Of a stretch of 19,848 nucleotides of DNA, positions 15,117 to 19,848 are shown one piece after another (the first letter of the stretch is position 1; each line of letters starts with the position of its first letter). This DNA comes from Lachnospiraceae bacterium (GTDB lineage: Bacteria; Bacillota_A; Clostridia; Lachnospirales; Lachnospiraceae). Below the pieces are notes generated by a model. That model saw only the letters and a list, made by a program, of their open reading frames with translations. It ran no database searches and was not told where the DNA came from. The stretch spans positions 1 to 19,848 of the forward strand of contig JAGCAV010000447.1 of the NCBI GenBank assembly GCA_017652545.1, in the 5' to 3' direction. A program made the translations under genes and the position numbers.

Positions 15117-15177
15117 TTTTCCATATCTCCCGGCTGTATGCCTTCACAAGTCACAAACGGACTGCCGTAAACCTTTT

Positions 15178-15999
15178 TCAGATAAACTCGTATGTAAAAC
15201 CCGACGAAAACTGTTCGATCCTCCCGCCAAGCTCCGCTTTCAGAAAATCAAAGGCGTGATCCCCTGTGCAGTGACCCGTAAAGATATGCCCGATCTGCGT
15301 CTGTTTTATCTCATCGCACAGAACCTGCAGTTCTTCATCTGTCATTTTATAGAGATGCAGTCCGCCCACATAGGCGCAGACGTCACTGCGGCCAAGCATT
15401 TCCCGAATGTCTGCAAGGATGTTTTTCATGCCGGTGTGGGAACAGCTGTTAAAGACGACCAGCCCTTTCGGCGTATCTATGACCAGGCTCTGTTCATGCC
15501 CGAAAGAATCCGGACAGCGTTTCCCGTCCCGGATCAGAAACAGTTCGTTGCGCAGGGCAATCGATGCATAATCCGCCTTCCGGTGAGGAACCAGCCAGAC
15601 CCCGTCAAAAATCTCATGAACTCCGCTTACATACCGGATCCGCTCCTTATATTCCTGCAGGAATCCCTGATGGATCCCGATATAATTCAGCGCTCCTTCC
15701 TTTATGCCGAAACAGTCTTCGCAGGTTCCTTCCCTTAACAGAAAAGACGCTTCCCGGTTTTTGGCAAAAAAAGTATCCATCCCGTCCGAATGGTCATAGT
15801 GGGCATGGGACAGCACGCCGGTGTCGATATCGGCAAGATCAATCCCCAGGAGTTCTGCGTTTTGTGCAAAGAGATGTCCCGCTCCTGTATCCAGCAGAAT
15901 CTTTTTCTCCCCGAGCGTGATCAGAATACTGAGTCCCCACTCACCGGCAAGCGGTTCTGAAGCCACATTGTCTATCAGCACTGTCATTTTCAAGTTCAT
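15178..15999 (-). CDS. Metallo-beta-lactamase-fold hydrolase, TflP-like
   Basis: 273 aa. The metal motif SHAHYDHSDG gives His65, His67, Asp69 and His70, preceded by ILLDTGAG (34-41). Later ligand candidates are in NSCSHTG, GGLHL and the C-terminal FTGHCTG. The layout (LIDN at the start, EWGLSILI, DTGAG, GHCTG at the end) matches the family annotated as 7,8-dihydropterin-6-methyl-4-(beta-D-ribofuranosyl)aminobenzene-5'-phosphate synthase/TflP-like proteins, whose real substrates in bacteria are poorly known. It is cytoplasmic with no signal peptide. ATG 15999 is chosen because GGAGA is 6-7 nt upstream; the ATG at 16005 would be too close. It lies 33 nt after the J-domain gene and 61 nt before the SIS gene. 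Confidence 0.88.
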   Translation of the reverse strand: MNLKMTVLIDNVASEPLAGEWGLSILITLGEKKILLDTGAGHLFAQNAELLGIDLADIDTGVLSHAHYDHSDGMDTFFAKNREASFLLREGTCEDCFGIKEGALNYIGIHQGFLQEYKERIRYVSGVHEIFDGVWLVPHRKADYASIALRNELFLIRDGKRCPDSFGHEQSLVIDTPKGLVVFNSCSHTGMKNILADIREMLGRSDVCAYVGGLHLYKMTDEELQVLCDEIKQTQIGHIFTGHCTGDHAFDFLKAELGGRIEQFSSGFTYEFI

Positions 16000-16032
16000 A
16001 ATCATTCTCCGATCTGCAGCGCTTCCGCGGCG

Positions 16033-16935
16033 CTATGGATGCTGTGACTGTTTTTCCTGAAGTTCAAAAAGGATCCTCCGGATCTCTTTGTTGATCTCCT
16101 CTGTACGGTCCCGGCCTTTCTTTTCATCCACGGTCAGGATCAGTTCCCCCGTCAGGTATTTTTTCCTTTTCCCGGACGCCGTTTCCTCCCGCAGCCGGAA
16201 TTCCCCGGACGCCGCTCCCTGCAGGAACATCGGCGTGATGATGTAATACAGTTCATTTTCCGTAAAGGAAAGCACGGCGTTTTGCTTCCCGGATTCCACG
16301 ACAAGATTGTTCCCGGATATCCCTACCGCAAGGCTCCTTCCGTCCGCATGCAGCGAAGACACGCCCCGCTCATTCTGAATATGGCATGAGATCCGGTACG
16401 TATTCTTATCCGTCTGCCTGATATATTCGACCGCCCGGATCGCGGCAAAGGGATCCACAAACTGCTGGACCAGCAGGTGAAACAGCATTGCCCGCATGCG
16501 CAGCAGCCAGGCTTCCTCATAATCGCAGTCCGGATAGGAACGGAGAATCCGGTTTACTGCCGCGCCGACGCTTTTCATGAACAGGGAAAACGGCTCGATC
16601 TCCGGATCCCAGCAGTACTTCCCGTAAATACCGGTATCCACGATCATCTCATTGCCGGACAGCTCCTCCTGCATCAAAACCGACCGTTTCGTAAAGGCAT
16701 CCCGGTTTACCCGGATCCCCCAGCCGCGCTGATTCTGCAGATCTTTCAGGTATCCCTCTTTTTTCAGGATCTTGTATGCCTGCGTCAGCTGCTGCGCTCT
16801 GTCCAGATGTTCCGGGACATTGCCGGCCGTGTCCGGGTGATGTTTCCGGATCAGATCCCGGTAACGCTTCCGGATCTCCTCCGGATCATCCTCCTCAAAT
16901 ACGCCTAAAACCCTGAGGGCATCTGTTCTTTCCAT
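16033..16935 (-). CDS. J-domain protein with uncharacterised C-terminal region
   Basis: 300 aa. Residues 4-70 form a J domain: DALRVLGVFEEDDPEEIRKR (5-24), the essential HPD at 33-35 (KHHPDTAG), and LTQAYKILKKEGYL. J domains stimulate Hsp70 (DnaK) ATPase activity. The G/F-rich linker, zinc-finger and substrate domains of true DnaJ are absent, so it is a specialised co-chaperone. The remaining ~220 residues match nothing I recognise; they are mixed alpha/beta, with charged segments near the end. There is no membrane segment. Its start lies 3 nt after the stop of the peptidase gene and has only a weak purine-rich site, so translation is probably coupled. The partner is plausibly the DnaK of the cell acting on a product of this cluster (inference). 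Confidence 0.85.
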   Translation of the reverse strand: MERTDALRVLGVFEEDDPEEIRKRYRDLIRKHHPDTAGNVPEHLDRAQQLTQAYKILKKEGYLKDLQNQRGWGIRVNRDAFTKRSVLMQEELSGNEMIVDTGIYGKYCWDPEIEPFSLFMKSVGAAVNRILRSYPDCDYEEAWLLRMRAMLFHLLVQQFVDPFAAIRAVEYIRQTDKNTYRISCHIQNERGVSSLHADGRSLAVGISGNNLVVESGKQNAVLSFTENELYYIITPMFLQGAASGEFRLREETASGKRKKYLTGELILTVDEKKGRDRTEEINKEIRRILFELQEKQSQHP

Positions 16936-16938
16936 CTC

Positions 16939-17778
16939 TCAAAAACACTGCTCCGTGCCTAATACAATTGCTCTTGCATCCGTATAATGACCGATATAGC
17001 GGGTTGCTGCGACCGGCACATGCTCCGGGACGATCTTCATGACGAGCTCTTCGGCCGTCGGAGATACCTTTTCCGCTTCCATCTTCGAAAAAGTCCCCAG
17101 CAGGACGCCGGAGATCTGATCGAAAACGCCCATCTGGCGGTACTGCTCCAGCGCTGTCATGACTTTGTAAAGGCTGCTGGTCTGGGCTTCCAGCAGCAGG
17201 ATATTTCCCCCCATATCCGGCCAGAAAGGCGTTCCCGCCAGTTTCAGAAAACAGCGGATGTTGCCGCCGAAGACGATCCCCTTCATGGACTCCCCGCGCA
17301 GAAAAACGGTCTCCAGGTCCGCGCCCGAGATCCTGTTTGGCAGAATGGTATTCTTTACATACCGCAGCTGTTCCTCTGCATGATCATACAGGATATTGCG
17401 GATCTGATAATTGATGGCAGACCTGCCGCATTTCACGATGATCGCATTGATCACGGTCGACAGATCGCTGTATCCGCAAAACACAGCCCTGCTGTTTTGG
17501 ATCACGTCATAATCCAGATACGGAAGTACAGCATTTGCCAGATCCCCTCCGGACACATCGAAAATAAAATCCATCTCCGGATCCGCAAACAGGCGCATCA
17601 GCATTTCCGCCTTCTGCCGGCCGTCCAGGACCGTACTGCCGAAAAATGCCGGATCCATTACCACATCCAGACCTTCCTCCAAAAGCACCTCTCTCAGACG
17701 GTATACTTCCTGTTCCCAGTCTCCCGCAACAGGATCCGAACAGGCAGACAGTGAAACTCTAAGCTTTCTCTCTTTCAT
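16939..17778 (-). CDS. S66 family peptidase (LD-carboxypeptidase/MccF-like)
   Basis: 279 aa. The Ser-Glu-His triad of family S66 is visible: Ser104 in CGYSDLS, Glu197 in LLLEAQ and His264 in YIGHYTDA. FDVSGGDLANAVLPYL supplies the conserved GG loop. The family includes LdcA, which removes the terminal D-Ala from murein tetrapeptides in the cytoplasm, and MccF, which gives self-immunity to microcin C by cutting an acyl-aspartyl adenylate bond. No signal peptide. ATG 17778 overlaps the M50 stop by 4 nt (ATGA) with GGGGTG upstream. It is slightly shorter than many LdcA proteins (about 300 aa). Cell-wall recycling is the default role; the MccF-like role is a real alternative. Confidence 0.88.
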   Translation of the reverse strand: MKERKLRVSLSACSDPVAGDWEQEVYRLREVLLEEGLDVVMDPAFFGSTVLDGRQKAEMLMRLFADPEMDFIFDVSGGDLANAVLPYLDYDVIQNSRAVFCGYSDLSTVINAIIVKCGRSAINYQIRNILYDHAEEQLRYVKNTILPNRISGADLETVFLRGESMKGIVFGGNIRCFLKLAGTPFWPDMGGNILLLEAQTSSLYKVMTALEQYRQMGVFDQISGVLLGTFSKMEAEKVSPTAEELVMKIVPEHVPVAATRYIGHYTDARAIVLGTEQCF

Positions 17779-18719
17779 ACAATCACCCCATACAGAAACC
17801 GGAATATCCGCCCGGCCAGCGCCCCGATCGGGGAATAGCCCATCCGGCCAAGCATAAAAATGACAAGCAGCAGTGCGATCATCATATACCGTTCATATTT
17901 CAGCACGGTATTATAGGCTCCGTCCGGCAGGACCGCAGTCAATACCCGCGATCCGTCCAGCGGCGGGATCGGAATCAGGTTGAATACGGCAAGGCTGACG
18001 TTGATATACGCCGCATAGATCACGATATTCATGACGATATTACCCATCTGACCGCCGCCCGTGATCCCCGGCAGAAATTTCATCAATACAAGAAGCAGGA
18101 CGGCCATCAGCAGATTGGAGACCGGTCCGGCAATGGCGGTCAGCGCAAAATCCCGTTTCCTGTGCCTGAAATTGCTGATCGTAACAGGCACCGGTTTTGC
18201 ATAGCCGAAACCAAACAGAAAGATCGTGACCGTTCCCCACAGGTCCAGATGCTTCAGCGGGTTCAATGTGATTCTCCCCCGGTTTCTTCCCGTCGGATCC
18301 CCGAGTTTGTCTGCCATCCATGCATGCGCGCATTCATGAATCGGAAAACACAGCAGCAGTACGATCAGCTTGGCGCCGAGCTGAATCATATCCGGACTGG
18401 TAAGATACCCTGTCAGCCTCTGCCGGAACAGATCCATGTCCTGAAGTGCCGGCGAGGAGCTGCCGGATCTGCCCGCAATGACAGAAAACAGAAGCAGCGC
18501 AATCAGAACAGCAGCCGGAATCCCGATGATGTATTTCAGTCCCTGCCCGCTGCCGCCCTCCGGAAGCAGCGGAAATGTTCTCGTTTCGGAAAACTGTTTC
18601 CCGCAGCGCGGACAGCTGTAATTGATCCTGTATCTGCGGCCCCGTACAAAGTCTTCGGGAATCCTCACCTGAAATACGTGGCCGCAGGATGTACAGGTTA
18701 CAGAAAATGTATTCTCCAT
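17775..18719 (-). CDS. M50 site-2-type intramembrane metalloprotease with N-terminal zinc ribbon
   Basis: 314 aa. Residues 1-43 form a zinc ribbon with Cys9, Cys12, Cys36 and Cys39 (two CxxC pairs). A single hydrophobic helix spans about 63-82. The M50 core follows: HECAH at 128-132 in a membrane helix, then KLGDPTGRNRGRITLNPLKH typical of the compact S2P group, and the third zinc ligand in NLIPIPPLDGSRV. About six membrane segments in all. Such proteases cut transmembrane substrates within the bilayer. The zinc ribbon is presumably cytoplasmic and could sense metal or bind a partner (inference). It starts 41 nt after the FMN-enzyme gene and overlaps the peptidase gene. The ribosome binding site (AAGG) is modest. 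Confidence 0.9.
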   Translation of the reverse strand: MENTFSVTCTSCGHVFQVRIPEDFVRGRRYRINYSCPRCGKQFSETRTFPLLPEGGSGQGLKYIIGIPAAVLIALLLFSVIAGRSGSSSPALQDMDLFRQRLTGYLTSPDMIQLGAKLIVLLLCFPIHECAHAWMADKLGDPTGRNRGRITLNPLKHLDLWGTVTIFLFGFGYAKPVPVTISNFRHRKRDFALTAIAGPVSNLLMAVLLLVLMKFLPGITGGGQMGNIVMNIVIYAAYINVSLAVFNLIPIPPLDGSRVLTAVLPDGAYNTVLKYERYMMIALLLVIFMLGRMGYSPIGALAGRIFRFLYGVIV

Positions 18720-18760
18720 AGAAACATTACCTTAAGAAAAGTGACCTTATCCCGGCACGA

Positions 18761-19648
18761 TTACAGCCGGTGGATGACGGCCGGATCCATCCTGCCAAGG
18801 TCTGTACAGCCGGTACATGCCATGGCCTTCCCCAGTTCACCATTGACCTTCTTCAGATACTCCGCTACGCCGTCCGATCCGTTCTGTTTGATCGCCGTCA
18901 TGAGCGGCCTGCCGATGCACACGCCGGCGGCACCCAGCGCCAGTGCCTTGAATGCATCCATCCCTGTCCGGATATCACCGTCCACAAACAGTGCGACGTC
19001 ATCTCCGGTGATCTTCCTGATCTCAGGAAGGGCAGCCAGTGCCGGAACCGAATATGCAATCCGGTTGTTATGATGGGAAAGGACCATTCCCGCCGCTCCG
19101 GCACGCATCACTTCCCGGGCATCGTAGGTACTCAGGACGCCTTTTGCAATGACCGGAAGGGATGTTGAAGCACAGATCGCTTTCAGCTCCTGCGTCGTAA
19201 TGGCTTTCATCGTAAACCCGTCCACATCATCCGGGGAACCGTCCTCCCCAAAGGGATGATCGATATCGATCCCGACAGCCAGAAGTCCGCAGGCCTCGGC
19301 ATGCCTGATCTTCTGGTCAATCAGGTCTCTGTCCGTATAGGGCTTGATGATCTCAATCATCGGAGCGCCGCTCGCTGCACACATCTCCACTTCCGCTTCA
19401 TCCGCCATCCCGAGCCACAGAATGGCACCGGCCTTTGCCGCGCCTTCCGCAAACGCCCTGGTCGCTCCCTCAAACATAATGGGGTCCAGATGGGATAACG
19501 CAGCTGTCATCACCGGTGAATTGAACGTCTTTCCAAACAGATGCATCGTCAGATCCGGGTTTGTTGAATTCATATATCTCGTCTCAATCAGCAGCGAATC
19601 CAGATATTGCCTTGTGATCTCATTTGAATTTCCATTTCCAGAAGCCAT
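18761..19648 (-). CDS. FMN-dependent alpha-hydroxy-acid dehydrogenase family protein, short form
   Basis: 295 aa, against about 350-380 for glycolate or lactate oxidases; the N-terminal part is reduced. The TIM-barrel FMN site is recognisable: LPVIAKGVLS with Lys169, a flavin phosphate site at FVDGDIRTGMDAFKALALGA (221-240), and CIGRP. The active-site loop that normally reads SNHGGRQ is SHHNNRI (191-197): the catalytic His193 and Arg196 remain, but both glycines are Asn. The reaction is therefore probably oxidation of a 2-hydroxy acid or a related flavin reaction, with altered specificity (inference). GGAGG lies 5 nt before ATG 19648. It is the first gene of the minus-strand cluster; only a weak AT-rich -10 candidate (around 19720-19726) lies upstream. 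Confidence 0.85.
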   Translation of the reverse strand: MASGNGNSNEITRQYLDSLLIETRYMNSTNPDLTMHLFGKTFNSPVMTAALSHLDPIMFEGATRAFAEGAAKAGAILWLGMADEAEVEMCAASGAPMIEIIKPYTDRDLIDQKIRHAEACGLLAVGIDIDHPFGEDGSPDDVDGFTMKAITTQELKAICASTSLPVIAKGVLSTYDAREVMRAGAAGMVLSHHNNRIAYSVPALAALPEIRKITGDDVALFVDGDIRTGMDAFKALALGAAGVCIGRPLMTAIKQNGSDGVAEYLKKVNGELGKAMACTGCTDLGRMDPAVIHRL

Positions 19649-19731
19649 AGTTCCTCCTTCTCCCGTCTTCTGTTTCAGACAGGCGTATCATATCTGTCAT
19701 GCCGGGTACCTGTTAATAATATACCATAGGT

Positions 19732-19848
19732 TTGGAGACAGGGGACGGTTCTGTGTCTCTTTTTTTTTTGGAGACAGGGGACGGTTCTGTGTCTCCTTTT
19801 TTTCTAAAAAGTAGAAACAGAACCGTCCCCTGTATACAAACCGTCCCC
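19732..19848. repeat. REP-like palindromic repeat cluster, cut by the window edge
   Basis: Two direct copies of GGAGACAGGGGACGGTTCTG followed by TGTCTC lie at 19734-19759 and 19770-19795, 36 nt apart, separated by a run of T. Each has GAGACA/TGTCTC inverted ends and so folds as a hairpin. An inverted copy of the core, ACAGAACCGTCCCCTGT, is at 19817-19833. AACCGTCCCC at 19839-19848 begins another inverted copy that continues outside. From memory, this GGGGACGGTTC family is scattered through clostridial genomes, often near REP-associated tyrosine transposases; none is visible here. The rest of the 200-nt gap (19649-19731) holds only the upstream region of the FMN-enzyme gene. Confidence 0.85.

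Noticed and set aside
18752..18770. CCGGC/GCCGG hairpin at the end of the FMN-enzyme gene
   Set aside because: Only five base pairs, overlapping the stop codon, with no T-run directly after it; too weak to call a terminator.
19732..19848. Repeat cluster as a CRISPR array
   Set aside because: The copies are in mixed orientation, spacers are short poly-T stretches, and no cas gene is present.

Overview
The window looks like chromosomal DNA of a Gram-positive, anaerobic Clostridia bacterium, most likely of Lachnospiraceae type. The grounds are strong GGAGG-type ribosome binding sites, moderately high GC with C/G-ending codons, and gene families common in gut Firmicutes (DegV, MATE, split DhaK/DhaL, RbsABC-type sugar importers, small Zn-ribbon M50 protease). 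The genus cannot be named from sequence alone. There are no rRNA, tRNA, CRISPR, integrase or transposase genes; the strongest hint of mobile DNA is a REP-like repeat cluster at the right edge.

Left block (1-4128). A minus-strand pair encodes a bacterial-type poly(ADP-ribose) glycohydrolase, cut by the window edge, and a von Willebrand A protein that ends in a sigma-70 region-4-like helix-turn-helix. Upstream of these is a DegV fatty-acid-binding gene with its own terminator and a 12-bp palindrome at its promoter. A divergent MATE efflux gene follows.

Central block (4151-14545), the most interesting part. A minus-strand gene fuses a cyclase/kynurenine-formamidase-like domain to a short-chain dehydrogenase. 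It is divergent from a nine-kilobase plus-strand operon: substrate-binding protein, hairpin/attenuator, double-domain sugar ATPase, two permeases, DhaK, DhaL, FGGY kinase, UlaE-like 3-epimerase, terminator. This reads as a complete import, phosphorylation and epimerisation route for an unidentified sugar, ketose or polyol. It has two unrelated kinase systems, a DhaK variant at a normally invariant active-site motif, no DhaM, and no transcription factor inside the window.

Right block (14556-19648). Six minus-strand genes are closely spaced or overlapping: an FMN-dependent alpha-hydroxy-acid dehydrogenase relative with an altered active-site loop, a Zn-ribbon M50 intramembrane protease, an S66 (LD-carboxypeptidase/MccF) peptidase, a J-domain protein, a metallo-beta-lactamase-fold protein and a 6-phospho-3-hexuloisomerase-like SIS protein. 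The middle three are tightly coupled (4-nt overlap, 3-nt gap). The last 117 bases hold two direct copies and one inverted copy of a 'GGGGACGGTTCTGT' hairpin repeat, with a further copy cut by the window edge.
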